A stretch of 64,000 nt of DNA, from contig NZ_JAUSVO010000004.1 of the NCBI RefSeq assembly GCF_030814715.1, positions 558,001-622,000 of the forward strand, in the 5' to 3' direction. Positions 1-7,926 of the stretch are shown here, piece after piece. The stretch comes from Kaistia dalseonensis (lineage in GTDB: Bacteria; Pseudomonadota; Alphaproteobacteria; Rhizobiales; Kaistiaceae). Positions within the stretch are counted from its first letter, which is position 1, and each line of letters starts with the position of its first letter. Below the pieces are notes generated by a model. That model saw only the letters and a program-made list of their open reading frames with translations. It did no database searches and was not told the DNA's origin. The position numbers and the translations under genes were made by a program.

Positions 1-1123
1 TCCACGGTGCCGCATCGGGGCAGCGGACGACGCGGTTCGACAATTTGCCGATCTTGGGCGCGGCGATGGTGACGATGTCGCCGACCTTGTGCGTGAAACC
101 CTGGCCGGGGCCGTCGCGGTCCTGGACCGGCGCGAACATGGTGCCGAGATAGAGCACGAAGCCGTCCGGATATTGATGGTTCTTGCCGATCGTCTGCTTG
201 ACCAGATCCTCCGGATCGCGGCTGATCTTCGACATGGCGCTCGATCCGTCCATGCGGAAGCCGTCTTCGCCGTCGACAGTCAGGCGAACCTCGGTGCTCC
301 GCACGTCGTCGAGCGAGAAGGTCTCGCTGAAGAGGCGGATCATCGGGCCGATCGAGGCGCTGGCGTTGTTGTCCTTGGCCTTGGAGAGCAGCAGCGCCGA
401 GCGGCCCTCGACATCGCGCAGATTGACGTCGTTGCCGAGCGTGGCGCCGACGATCTTGCCGGAGGAGGAAACGACCAGCACCATTTCCGGCTCGGGATTG
501 TTCCAGTTCGAAATCGGGTGAATGCCGATCTCGGCAAGATGCCCGACCGCCGACATGGGCTGGGCCTTGGAGAAGATCTCCGCATCGGGACCGATGCCGA
601 CCTCGAGATATTGCGACCACATGCCCTTTTCGATCAGCAACTGCTTCAACGCTGCCGCCTGCTCGGAGCCGGGCTTGAGCGCGGCGAGATCATCGCCGAT
701 CGTCGCCTGGATTTCCGAGCGGATCGCTACGGCGCGCTCGGGCAGGCCGCGCGCCTGTTCCTCGATCACACGCTCCAGCATGGAGACGACGAAGGTGACG
801 CCGGCCGCCTTGACGGCCTGCAGGTCGATCGGCGCGATCAGGTAGGGCAGGGCGGGATCGCGCGTCTCGATCGGCGTATTCGCCAGTATGTCCTCGAACG
901 AGCCGATGATCTCGCCATCGGCCGTCGTCGCGAAATGGGCGGGGTCCTGGCTTTCGCAGAGATCGCGCATGGTCACGGCCATCGCGGTGATGTCGATGAG
1001 CTGGCCATCTCGCAGCACCGCCACCGACGGCCCGTCAAGGTCCGGGCGGAAGACGCGGCCGACCAGAACGGCCTGATCGGCATCCTCCGGCAGGGCGAAG
1101 GCGGGTTTGGTATCGAATGGCAT
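1..1123 (-). CDS. Fumarylacetoacetate hydrolase family protein (3' end cut off)
   Basis: The reading frame starts at an ATG at 1123, six bases after a GGAGAG ribosome site, and runs off the left edge after 374 codons; probably only a short C-terminal piece is missing. The protein resembles the long (about 385-residue) FAH-superfamily members of rhizobia, with the metal-site region WNNPEPEMVLVV near the middle and a GNDVNLRD motif after it. Such enzymes hydrolyse or decarboxylate 2-keto or 3-keto acids using a divalent metal. The substrate is not readable. It diverges from the oxygenase gene at 1276 with a 152-bp gap that may hold both promoters. Confidence 0.8.
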   Translation of the reverse strand, partial: MPFDTKPAFALPEDADQAVLVGRVFRPDLDGPSVAVLRDGQLIDITAMAVTMRDLCESQDPAHFATTADGEIIGSFEDILANTPIETRDPALPYLIAPIDLQAVKAAGVTFVVSMLERVIEEQARGLPERAVAIRSEIQATIGDDLAALKPGSEQAAALKQLLIEKGMWSQYLEVGIGPDAEIFSKAQPMSAVGHLAEIGIHPISNWNNPEPEMVLVVSSSGKIVGATLGNDVNLRDVEGRSALLLSKAKDNNASASIGPMIRLFSETFSLDDVRSTEVRLTVDGEDGFRMDGSSAMSKISRDPEDLVKQTIGKNHQYPDGFVLYLGTMFAPVQDRDGPGQGFTHKVGDIVTIAAPKIGKLSNRVVRCPDAAPW

Positions 1124-1275
1124 GGGGCTCTCCGGGCATGTTTTTCTGGGGCGACCCGAGGGCCGCCGGCGAGAACGAACCGCGGCACGCTACACGCTGA
1201 AGCGTTCGCTCGCCAACCCGGTTTCGCAGGCATATCCCTTGCAAGGTTAGCTGGGTTGATCCGCGAGGCGCCAGC

Positions 1276-2253
1276 ATGACCGAGACACTGCCCATTACCG
1301 AGACACTGCCCATTATCGATATTTCCGGCCTCGTCGCCGGGCAACCCGGCGCGACGGCCGCCATCGCCGCGGAGATTGGACGCGCGGCGCGCGGAATCGG
1401 CTTCTTCTATGTCGCCGGTCATGGCATTGCCCCCGAGACGATCGCCAACATGTTCGATACGATCCACCGCTTCTTCGCGCTGCCGCTCGAAAAGAAGCAG
1501 GAGGTTGCCTTCGGCCTGTCGCGGCACAATCGCGGCTTCATCGCCATGAAGGGCGAGACGCTCGACCCCTCCAAGCCGGCGGATCTCAAGGAGGCCTTCA
1601 ACATCGGCCTCGACCTTCCGGCTGATGATCCGCGCATCCTGGCGGGCGAACCCTTTCGCGGCGTGAACCTCTGGCCCGACATGCCGGGCTTCCGCGAGAC
1701 GATGCTCGACTATTTCGCTCGCGTGCTCAATGTCGGCCGATTGCTGCAGCGCGCGGTCGCCGTGGATGTCGGCCTCCCCGAGGGCTTCTTCGAGGACAAG
1801 CTCGACCAATCACTCTCCACGTTGCGGCTGCTTCATTATCCGCCGCAGCCGCCGGTGCTGGAGGAGGGGCAACTCGGCGCTGGCGAGCATACGGATTATG
1901 GCTGCCTGACATTGCTGATGACGGATGATGTGGCCGGCCTCGAGGTGCGCCGTCGCGATGGTGTGTGGCTTCCCGCGCCGCCGATCAAGGACGTCTTCGT
2001 CTGCAATATCGGCGATTGCCTGATGCGTTGGACCAATGACGTCTATGTCTCGACGCCACATCGCGTCGCGAACCGCTCGGGCCGAGAGCGCTATTCAATC
2101 CCCTTCTTCCTCGACCCCAATCCCGATGCCCCTGTCGTCTCGATCCCGAGTTGCGTCACGGCGGATCGGCCGGCCCGCTATCCGCCCACGACAGGCGCGC
2201 TCTATCTCAAGGAGCGACTGCAGCGGACCTATGCACCCGGCATGATCGCCTGA
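1276..2253 (+). CDS. 2-oxoglutarate/Fe(II) oxygenase, isopenicillin N synthase family
   Basis: This 325-residue protein has the N-terminal DIOX_N region (PIIDISGL) and the C-terminal jelly-roll with the iron facial triad His205, Asp207 (GEHTDYGCLTLL) and His262 (TPHRVAN). The RYS pair Arg272/Ser274 normally binds the 2-oxoglutarate carboxylate. Bacterial members of this family oxidise varied small molecules; the substrate is unknown. The first 18 bases after the ATG are duplicated in frame (1279-1296 and 1297-1314), so the peptide TETLPI occurs twice. The true start could lie at either copy in related strains, but only the first ATG is visible. It precedes the nitrogen-scavenging operon but has its own gap, so co-transcription is doubtful. 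Confidence 0.85.
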   Translation: MTETLPITETLPIIDISGLVAGQPGATAAIAAEIGRAARGIGFFYVAGHGIAPETIANMFDTIHRFFALPLEKKQEVAFGLSRHNRGFIAMKGETLDPSKPADLKEAFNIGLDLPADDPRILAGEPFRGVNLWPDMPGFRETMLDYFARVLNVGRLLQRAVAVDVGLPEGFFEDKLDQSLSTLRLLHYPPQPPVLEEGQLGAGEHTDYGCLTLLMTDDVAGLEVRRRDGVWLPAPPIKDVFVCNIGDCLMRWTNDVYVSTPHRVANRSGRERYSIPFFLDPNPDAPVVSIPSCVTADRPARYPPTTGALYLKERLQRTYAPGMIA

Positions 2254-2313
2254 CGGAAGTGCAACTGCTGCCCAAAAATGAGGCCGATACGGATTCGAGC
2301 GGGTGGCGGCCAA

Positions 2314-2345
2314 AATGTATGCAATCCATCCGAATTGTATGCAAT
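2314..2345 (+). promoter_or_regulatory. Two 12-bp operator-like repeats, 20 bp apart
   Basis: AATGTATGCAAT (2314-2325) and ATTGTATGCAAT (2334-2345) are nearly identical, each close to palindromic (ATTGYATRCAAT), and spaced exactly two helical turns. This is the usual look of a GntR/FadR-family operator pair. They lie about 150 bp upstream of the sigma-54 promoter at 2485. The GntR gene at 13299 closes the same operon and is the natural candidate binder. Binding is inferred, not shown. Confidence 0.5.
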
Positions 2346-2484
2346 AGGCGGCTTTGGGTCTTCGATTTCGGATCGGTCGTTCGGCGGCGTGGTCTCTCCG
2401 AGACGGCCGTAAGCACTAAAATATGTCAAATGTGTCATAGGTTTAGTTCGATTTCGTTCGATTTGGCCCCACGCGTTGCGCGGA

Positions 2485-2501
2485 TTGGCACGGCGGTTGC
2501 T
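2485..2501 (+). promoter_or_regulatory. Sigma-54 (RpoN) promoter of the cyanurate/biuret operon
   Basis: TTGGCACGGCGGTTGCT matches the -24/-12 consensus (TGGCAC, five bases, TTGC) at every invariant position, including GG at -24 and GC at -12 with the correct spacing. It ends 63 bp before the ATG of the importer gene at 2565. In proteobacteria RpoN promoters with NtrC commonly drive nitrogen-scavenging operons, which fits the genes downstream. I found no clear NtrC site in the 311-bp gap 2254-2564. Apart from this promoter and the repeats at 2314-2345, the gap holds only a short direct repeat TTCGATTTCGTTCGATTT near 2447-2464. Confidence 0.75.
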
Positions 2502-2564
2502 GTCTAGAGGTCGGGATCACCCCGGCGCGCATCGTGCCGACCATTTTTCGAGGGGAAGTCATCC

Positions 2565-3683
2565 ATGTCCGCCTTCACCGTTTCTCGCCGAACGCTCTTG
2601 AAGAGCGCCGCCATCGGCTCGCTCGGCCTGACTACCGGCCTTCTGACGCGCGGTTCCGCCCAAGCCGCAGGCGACCTGACCATCGGCATCATCTATGTCG
2701 GCTCGCGTGACGACTTCGGCTGGAATCAGGCGCACGCCGTTGCCGCCAAGGCGCTGGCCGCAGTCCCCGGCGTCAAGGTCGTCGAGGAAGAGAACGTCCC
2801 GGAGACCATCGCCGTCGCCAAGACGATGGAATCGATGATCGAGCTCGATGGCGCGAACCTGATCTTCGCGACGTCCTTCGGTTATTATGCCCCGTTCATG
2901 GTCGACACCGCCAAGAAGTATCCGGACGTGCAGTTCCGCCATGCGGCACCGCTCTGGAAGGATGGCGACCCGAAGAATGCCGGTTCCTATTTCGGCTATC
3001 TCGACCAGGCCCATTACATCGATGGTGTTGCGGCCGGTCTCTCCACCAAGTCGAACAAGCTCGGCTTCGTCGCCGCGAAGCCAATCTCCTCGGTGCTCTC
3101 GAACATCAATTCGTTCACGCTCGGCGCCCGCAAGGTCAATCCGAACGCAACCGTCCAGGTGATCTTCACCGGCGACTGGTCGCTGCCCGTTCGCGAAGCC
3201 GAGGCGACCAACGCGCTGATCGATGCCGGCTGTGACGTCATCACCTGCCACGTCGACAGCCCGAAGACCGTGATCCAGAACGCCGAGGCCAAGGGCGCCA
3301 AGACCTGCGGCCACAATGCCTCGCAGGCTGCGCTGGCGCCGAAGGGCTTCATCACGGGCGCGGAATACAAGTGGGAGACGATCTACAAGCAGTATGCCGA
3401 TACGCTCGCCAAGGGCGGCGAACTGCCGAACTTCATCTCCGGCGGCTATGACGTCGATTTCGTCCAGAACACGCCCTATGGCGCTGGCGCTACGCCCGAG
3501 GCGATCGCCGCTGCCGATGCCGCCAAGGCGGATCTTCGCGCCAAGAAGGCCTATTACGTCGGCCCGCTCAAGGACAATACCGGCAAGGAAGTGATCGCGG
3601 CCGGCGTCGAGCACGCCCCCTACGATCCCTGGATCGACAACATCAACTTCCTCGTCGAAGGCGTCGTCGGCTCGATCACCTGA
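2565..3683 (+). CDS. BMP-family ABC transporter substrate-binding protein
   Basis: This 372-residue periplasmic protein starts with a twin-arginine-like signal (SRRTLLKSAAIGSLG, cleavage near AQA at 33-36), followed by a BmpA/Med-type binding fold: IGIIYVGSRDDFGWN at the start and a C-terminal DNINFLVEGV. BMP proteins mostly feed nucleosides or purine-like compounds to NupB/NupC-type permeases. Here the neighbours degrade cyanuric acid and biuret, so a triazine, biuret or related ureide is the likelier ligand (inference). A GAGGGGAAG ribosome site precedes the ATG. It is the first gene after the sigma-54 promoter. Confidence 0.9.
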   Translation: MSAFTVSRRTLLKSAAIGSLGLTTGLLTRGSAQAAGDLTIGIIYVGSRDDFGWNQAHAVAAKALAAVPGVKVVEEENVPETIAVAKTMESMIELDGANLIFATSFGYYAPFMVDTAKKYPDVQFRHAAPLWKDGDPKNAGSYFGYLDQAHYIDGVAAGLSTKSNKLGFVAAKPISSVLSNINSFTLGARKVNPNATVQVIFTGDWSLPVREAEATNALIDAGCDVITCHVDSPKTVIQNAEAKGAKTCGHNASQAALAPKGFITGAEYKWETIYKQYADTLAKGGELPNFISGGYDVDFVQNTPYGAGATPEAIAAADAAKADLRAKKAYYVGPLKDNTGKEVIAAGVEHAPYDPWIDNINFLVEGVVGSIT

Positions 3684-3721
3684 GGCAAGACCTCATCGGC
3701 TCGTTGCTACGCGCCTTGCGT

Positions 3722-3803
3722 CCGGCCGTGATCGTGGATCTCGGCCGGGGCCCGTCAATGCCCAGGGCCTCGCGGCCCGGCAAGGCGTCCTGCTTCAGCA
3801 GGA
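3722..3803 (+). other. Hairpin-rich spacer after the binding-protein gene
   Basis: Two clear inverted repeats lie in the 231-bp gap before the permease: CCGGCCG (3722-3728) with CGGCCGG (3742-3748), and TCCTGC-TTCA-GCAGGA (3788-3803). A T tract is absent, so full termination is unlikely. Hairpins here often protect the 3' end of binding-protein mRNA and lower permease expression in ABC operons; that role is inferred from position. Confidence 0.45.
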
Positions 3804-3914
3804 AGCTCGGGACGGCCGGCGGGAACGCGACGAGACAATGACGCCGAGACCGGCGGCCGGATCGGTCGCCGGGCTCCATTCGAGCCAGCCAGTTCAATCG
3901 CGGAGAGCGCGTCC

Positions 3915-5036
3915 ATGGCCGATACCGTCAATCAGGATGCCGCCACCCCGGCCGTGGGCGTGGCCTTTGCCGATGCGGTCGAGCGCATTCGCCGATCGTC
4001 GGAATATGTCGTCATCCCGCTCTTGGCATTGATTGCCGCGGGATTGCTCTTTTCGATCTTCCTGCTCGCCCTCGGCCATTCGCCGATCACCTTCTTCTCG
4101 CTGCTTTGGCGCGGCGGCTTCGGCACCGAATTTTCGTGGCAGAACACGCTGGTGCGTGCGGCGCCGCTGATCCTGACGGCGCTCTGCGTCGCCATCCCTG
4201 CACGCCTCGGCCTCACCATCATCGGCGGCGAAGGCGCGCTGGTGCTGGGCGGCTTCTCGGCGGCGGTGATCGCCATCCCGCTCGTGACGGCATCCGCACC
4301 CAATTACATCGTGCTGCCGATCATGCTGGTCGTGGCGACGGGCGTCGGCGCGTTCTGGATCGGCCTCGTCGGCATGCTCCGCCATTATCGCGGCATCAAC
4401 GAGACGATCGCCAGCCTGCTGATGTCCTATATCGCGATCGCGATCATGAACTTCTTCGTCGAAGGCGCGCTGCGTGATCCCGGCAATCCGAACAAGCCGT
4501 CGACGCTGCCGATCGGCGACGCCAACATGATCGGCAATGTTCCTGGCCTCGGCGTCCATTGGGGCCTTCCCGCCGGCATCGTGGTGGCGGTTGCGCTCTG
4601 GGTGCTGATGAACCGCACGACCTTCGGTTTTGCGGCGCGCGTCACGGGCGGCAATGTCCGCGCGGCGCGGGCGCAGGGCCTGCCGGTCGGCAAGCTGATG
4701 GTCACCGCCTGCGCGATTGCGGGCGCGTGTGCCGGCCTCGCCGGCTTCTTCGAGGTGGCCGCGATCCAGGGCAAGGCCAATGCCTCGCTCGCCGCGGGCT
4801 ACGGCTTCACCGGCATTCTCGTCGCCTTCCTCGCCCGGCAGAACCCGATCGCCATCGTGCCGGTCGCGATCTTCCTTGGTGGCATTGCGGCAGCCGGCGG
4901 GCTGATCCAGCGTCGCATGGGCATGCCCGACGCCACTGTCCAGGTGCTGCAGGGACTGATGTTCGTGGTGCTGCTCGTAAGCGAGACGCTGTATGGGCGC
5001 TTCGCCTTCTTCCGTCCGAGAGGAGACAAGCGATGA
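3915..5036 (+). CDS. ABC transporter permease, BMP/nucleoside type (subunit 1)
   Basis: This 373-residue integral membrane protein has about ten hydrophobic segments and the BPD_transp_2 fold of NupB/YufP-type permeases. Recognisable stretches are GLTIIGGEGALVLGGF, the cytoplasmic loop TGGNVRAARAQGLPVGK and GYGFTGILVAFLARQNP. It pairs with the 308-residue permease that begins inside its stop codon (ATGA at 5033), so the two are translationally coupled. With the binding protein at 2565 and the ATPase at 9048 it forms one importer. The ligand is probably a triazine or ureide (inference from the surrounding hydrolases). Confidence 0.9.
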   Translation: MADTVNQDAATPAVGVAFADAVERIRRSSEYVVIPLLALIAAGLLFSIFLLALGHSPITFFSLLWRGGFGTEFSWQNTLVRAAPLILTALCVAIPARLGLTIIGGEGALVLGGFSAAVIAIPLVTASAPNYIVLPIMLVVATGVGAFWIGLVGMLRHYRGINETIASLLMSYIAIAIMNFFVEGALRDPGNPNKPSTLPIGDANMIGNVPGLGVHWGLPAGIVVAVALWVLMNRTTFGFAARVTGGNVRAARAQGLPVGKLMVTACAIAGACAGLAGFFEVAAIQGKANASLAAGYGFTGILVAFLARQNPIAIVPVAIFLGGIAAAGGLIQRRMGMPDATVQVLQGLMFVVLLVSETLYGRFAFFRPRGDKR

Positions 5037-5959
5037 ACGAGACCGATATCGGCGCCTATGGCGTCCCGCTCGCCATGCTGGCCGGCGCGATCCGTGTTTC
5101 GACGCCGTTCCTGTTCGTATCCCTCGGCGAATGCCTGACGGAGAAATCGGGCCGCATCAATCTCGGCCTCGAAGGAACGCTCGTCTTCGGCGCCATGTCG
5201 GGCTACGCGATCTCCTATCTGACGGGATCGCCGTGGCTCGGCGTGCTCGCGGCCGGCATTTCCGGCTGCTTCTTCGGCGCGATCCACGGCTATATCTGCA
5301 AACTGCCCAAGGTGAACGACATCGCGATCGGCATCGCCATGATGCTGTTCGGCACCGGCCTCGCCTTCTTCTTCGGCAAGCCCTTCATCCAGCCGCAGGC
5401 GCCGCATCTGCCCTCGATCTCGCTCGGCTTCTGGTCGGACCTGCCGCAGGTCCAGTCGGCGCTCTCGATCAACCCGCTCTTCCTGGTCGGCATCGTGCTC
5501 GCCGTCTTCATGTGGTGGGCGTTCAAGAATACGCGCTGGGGCCTCATCATCCGCATGACCGGCGACAGCGCCCCGGCGGCGCTCGCCATGGGCTATTCGG
5601 TCGATTGGGTCCGCTTCCTGGCGACCACGGTCGGCGGCTTCTTCGCCGGCGTCGGCGGCGCCTTCCTGTCGCTCTATTATCCCGGCGCCTGGAGTGAGGG
5701 CCTCTCCTCCGGCCAGGGCCTGATGGCGGTGGCGCTGGTGATCTTCGCGCGCTGGAACCCGCTCGCCTGCTTCGGCGCAGCCCTGCTCTTCGGTGCAGCC
5801 GGCGCGCTCGGCCCGGCCCTGCAATCGGTCGGCATCACGCAGGGCTACTACTTCTTCAATGCCGCGCCCTACCTGCTCACGCTCTTCATCATGATCGCTT
5901 CGGTCTCGCCCAAGCGCTCGCTGAAGGGGGCACCGGGCGAACTCTCGATTACCAAGTGA
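5033..5959 (+). CDS. ABC transporter permease, BMP/nucleoside type (subunit 2)
   Basis: This 308-residue permease is the NupC/YufQ-type partner of the preceding gene. The start chosen is the ATG overlapping the upstream TGA, seven bases after AGGAGA; the same frame is open further upstream but there it only shadows the first permease. Features are LTEKSGRINLGLEGTLVFG near the N terminus, which is diagnostic of this subunit, and the coupling loop RMTGDSAPAALAMGYSVDW. About eight to ten membrane segments are visible. It is followed after ten bases by the formamidase-like gene. Confidence 0.9.
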   Translation: MNETDIGAYGVPLAMLAGAIRVSTPFLFVSLGECLTEKSGRINLGLEGTLVFGAMSGYAISYLTGSPWLGVLAAGISGCFFGAIHGYICKLPKVNDIAIGIAMMLFGTGLAFFFGKPFIQPQAPHLPSISLGFWSDLPQVQSALSINPLFLVGIVLAVFMWWAFKNTRWGLIIRMTGDSAPAALAMGYSVDWVRFLATTVGGFFAGVGGAFLSLYYPGAWSEGLSSGQGLMAVALVIFARWNPLACFGAALLFGAAGALGPALQSVGITQGYYFFNAAPYLLTLFIMIASVSPKRSLKGAPGELSITK

Positions 5960-5969
5960 GGATTGCGTG

Positions 5970-6986
5970 ATGAATGGTCTTGGCGGCCTGAACAAATCGC
6001 CGAACGGCGTCGTGATCGGTCTAGTGCAGCTTCAGCTGCCCGTGACCGTGACCAAGGCCGATCTCGCACGGCAGACGGCGCGCATCGTCGAACTGGTCGG
6101 CAAGGCGCGGCGCAACAATGCCGGCATGGACCTCGTGGTCTTCCCGGAATATGCGCTGCACGGCCTATCGATGGACATCAATCCGGCGATCATGTGCGAT
6201 CTCGACGGTCCCGAGGTCGCGGCCTTCAAGGAGGCCTGCATCGACAATAAGATCTGGGGCTGCTTCTCGATCATGGAGAAGAACCCCGGCGGCAATCCGT
6301 ATAATTCGGGCATCATCATCGACGATACCGGCGTGATCCGGCTCTATTATCGCAAGCTGCATCCGTGGGTCCCTGTCGAGCCATGGGAGCCGGGCGATAT
6401 CGGCATTCCGGTCATTGACGGGCCCAAGGGCTGCAAGCTGGCGCTGATCATCTGCCATGACGGCATGTTCCCGGAAATGGCGCGTGAGGTGGCCTACAAG
6501 GGCGCCGAGATTTTGATCCGCACGGCGGGCTATACCGCGCCGATCCGCGAGAGCTGGCGCTTCACCAACCAGTCGAATTCGTTCTGCAATCTGATGGTGA
6601 CGGCGAATGTCTGCATGTCCGGCTCGGACGGCACGTTCGACTCCATGGGCGAAGGCATGGTCGTCAATTTCGACGGCTCGATCATCGCGCATGGCACGAG
6701 CGGACGGCCGGACGAGATCATCACCGCCGAGGTGCGCCCCGATCTGGTGCGCGAGGCGCGGATCAACTGGGGCGTCGAGAACAACATTTACCAGTTCGGC
6801 CATCGCGGCTATGTCGCCGTGAAGGGCGGGGCGCAGGATTGCCCCTATACCTACATGACCGACCTTGCCGCCGGGACATATCGCCTGCCCTGGGAGGACC
6901 AGGTCGTGCACACGGACGGCTCGTCCTGCGGCTTCCCAGCGCCGACGCGGCGCTATGGCGAGAAACTCGCCGAGGCAGCGGAGTAA
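5970..6986 (+). CDS. amiF: Formamidase-like amidohydrolase (nitrilase superfamily, AmiF type)
   Basis: This 338-residue protein has the Glu-Lys-Cys triad of the carbon-nitrogen hydrolases: Glu60 (VFPEYA), Lys129 (YRKLHPW) and Cys162 (IICHDGMFPE). The HDGM context, NNIYQFGHRGYVA and DLAAGTYRLPWED match AmiF formamidases rather than AmiE aliphatic amidases (which have CDDGNYPE). Formamidase releases formate and ammonia from formamide. In this operon the substrate may be another small amide or ureide. A GTG at 5967 is possible, but the ATG at 5970 sits better behind GAGGA (5957-5961). Confidence 0.85.
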   Translation: MNGLGGLNKSPNGVVIGLVQLQLPVTVTKADLARQTARIVELVGKARRNNAGMDLVVFPEYALHGLSMDINPAIMCDLDGPEVAAFKEACIDNKIWGCFSIMEKNPGGNPYNSGIIIDDTGVIRLYYRKLHPWVPVEPWEPGDIGIPVIDGPKGCKLALIICHDGMFPEMAREVAYKGAEILIRTAGYTAPIRESWRFTNQSNSFCNLMVTANVCMSGSDGTFDSMGEGMVVNFDGSIIAHGTSGRPDEIITAEVRPDLVREARINWGVENNIYQFGHRGYVAVKGGAQDCPYTYMTDLAAGTYRLPWEDQVVHTDGSSCGFPAPTRRYGEKLAEAAE

Positions 6987-6992
6987 GCGGAG

Positions 6993-7721
6993 ATGACCAC
7001 CGATACGCTCGACGAGCGGGTAGCCGGCGCCTTCGTGACAGGCGGACGAACCATCGCCTCCGACCCCTATCCCTGGCCGTTCGACGGCAATCTGAAGCCC
7101 GAGAACACCGCGCTGATCGTCATCGACATGCAGGTCGATTTCTGTGCTCCCGGCGGTTACGTCGACTCGATGGGCTATGACATCTCGCTGACCCGCCAGC
7201 CGATCGAGCCGATACGTCGCGTGCTCGAGGCCATGCGCGCCAAGGGCTATCACATCATCCACACGCGCGAGGGCCATCGTCCCGATCTCGCCGATCTGCC
7301 GGCGAACAAGCGCTGGCGTTCGCAGCGGATCGGCGCCGGCATCGGCGACCAGGGACCATGCGGCCGCATCCTCGTGCGCGGCGAGCCGGGCTGGGAGATC
7401 ATCCCGGAACTGCAGCCGATCGATGGCGAGGTCATCATCGACAAGCCCGGCAAGGGTTCGTTCGTCGCGACCGATCTGGAACTCGTGCTGCGCCAGAAAG
7501 GCATTCGCAACATCGTGCTGACCGGCGTCACCACGGATGTCTGCGTCCACACCACGATGCGCGACGCCAACGACATGGGCTATGAGTGCGTGCTGCTTTC
7601 CGATTGCACGGCCGCGACCAAGGTCGAGAACCATCTGGCAGCGATCGACATGATCAAGATGCAGGGCGGCGTCTTCGGCGCGGTGGCCACGAGCGATGCT
7701 CTGATCGCGGGGTTGGTCTGA
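6993..7721 (+). CDS. biuH: Biuret amidohydrolase (cysteine hydrolase, isochorismatase fold)
   Basis: This 242-residue enzyme hydrolyses biuret to allophanate and ammonia. The catalytic triad is Asp45 (VIDMQVDF), Lys151 (DKPGKGSF) and Cys184 (GVTTDVCV). These sit at a constant offset of nine from Asp36, Lys142 and Cys175 of the characterised rhizobial biuret hydrolase, as I recall its numbering, and Lys154 aligns with its Lys145. The long stretch around [20 protein letters not shown] is a near match to that enzyme as I remember it and separates it from nicotinamidases. It lies directly after the amiF-like gene and before the cyanuric acid hydrolase gene. Confidence 0.88.
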   Translation: MTTDTLDERVAGAFVTGGRTIASDPYPWPFDGNLKPENTALIVIDMQVDFCAPGGYVDSMGYDISLTRQPIEPIRRVLEAMRAKGYHIIHTREGHRPDLADLPANKRWRSQRIGAGIGDQGPCGRILVRGEPGWEIIPELQPIDGEVIIDKPGKGSFVATDLELVLRQKGIRNIVLTGVTTDVCVHTTMRDANDMGYECVLLSDCTAATKVENHLAAIDMIKMQGGVFGAVATSDALIAGLV

Positions 7722-7745
7722 TGATCGAGCGCGCCATGAAGCTGA

Positions 7746-7906
7746 GCGCCCCCTCCCCAAAACTGGCTTTGCCAGTTTTGACCCTCCCTCGTGGGGAAGG
7801 TTTAGCATCACGTCTTTTGATCCTGATCTTCGGCGACTGGCGCCGGCCAAACCCTCCCCTTGAGGGAGGGTCAAAACCGCATCGCGGTTTTGGGGAGGGG
7901 GAGCGC
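7746..7906. repeat. Palindromic intergenic element (nested hairpins)
   Basis: The outer arms GCGCCCCCTCCCCAAAAC (7746-7763) and its complement at 7887-7906 enclose two smaller perfect hairpins, AAAACTGGC-ttt-GCCAGTTTT and AAAACCGC-atc-GCGGTTTT, plus inner CCCTCCC/GGGAGGG arms. It fills most of the gap between biuH and the cyanuric acid hydrolase gene. It resembles the elements at 23315 and 33237 in its GGGGAGGG-type arms. It is probably a non-autonomous repeat of the RIME/REP kind found in rhizobia and could cause partial termination inside the operon. Confidence 0.7.
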
Positions 7907-7926
7907 CGCTCCGCTGGAGAGCGCTC

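Noticed and set aside
2316-2345. NtrC enhancer site for the sigma-54 promoter
   Set aside because: The repeats contain TGCA but lack the GCAC-GTGC arms of an NtrC site; they fit a GntR-type operator better.
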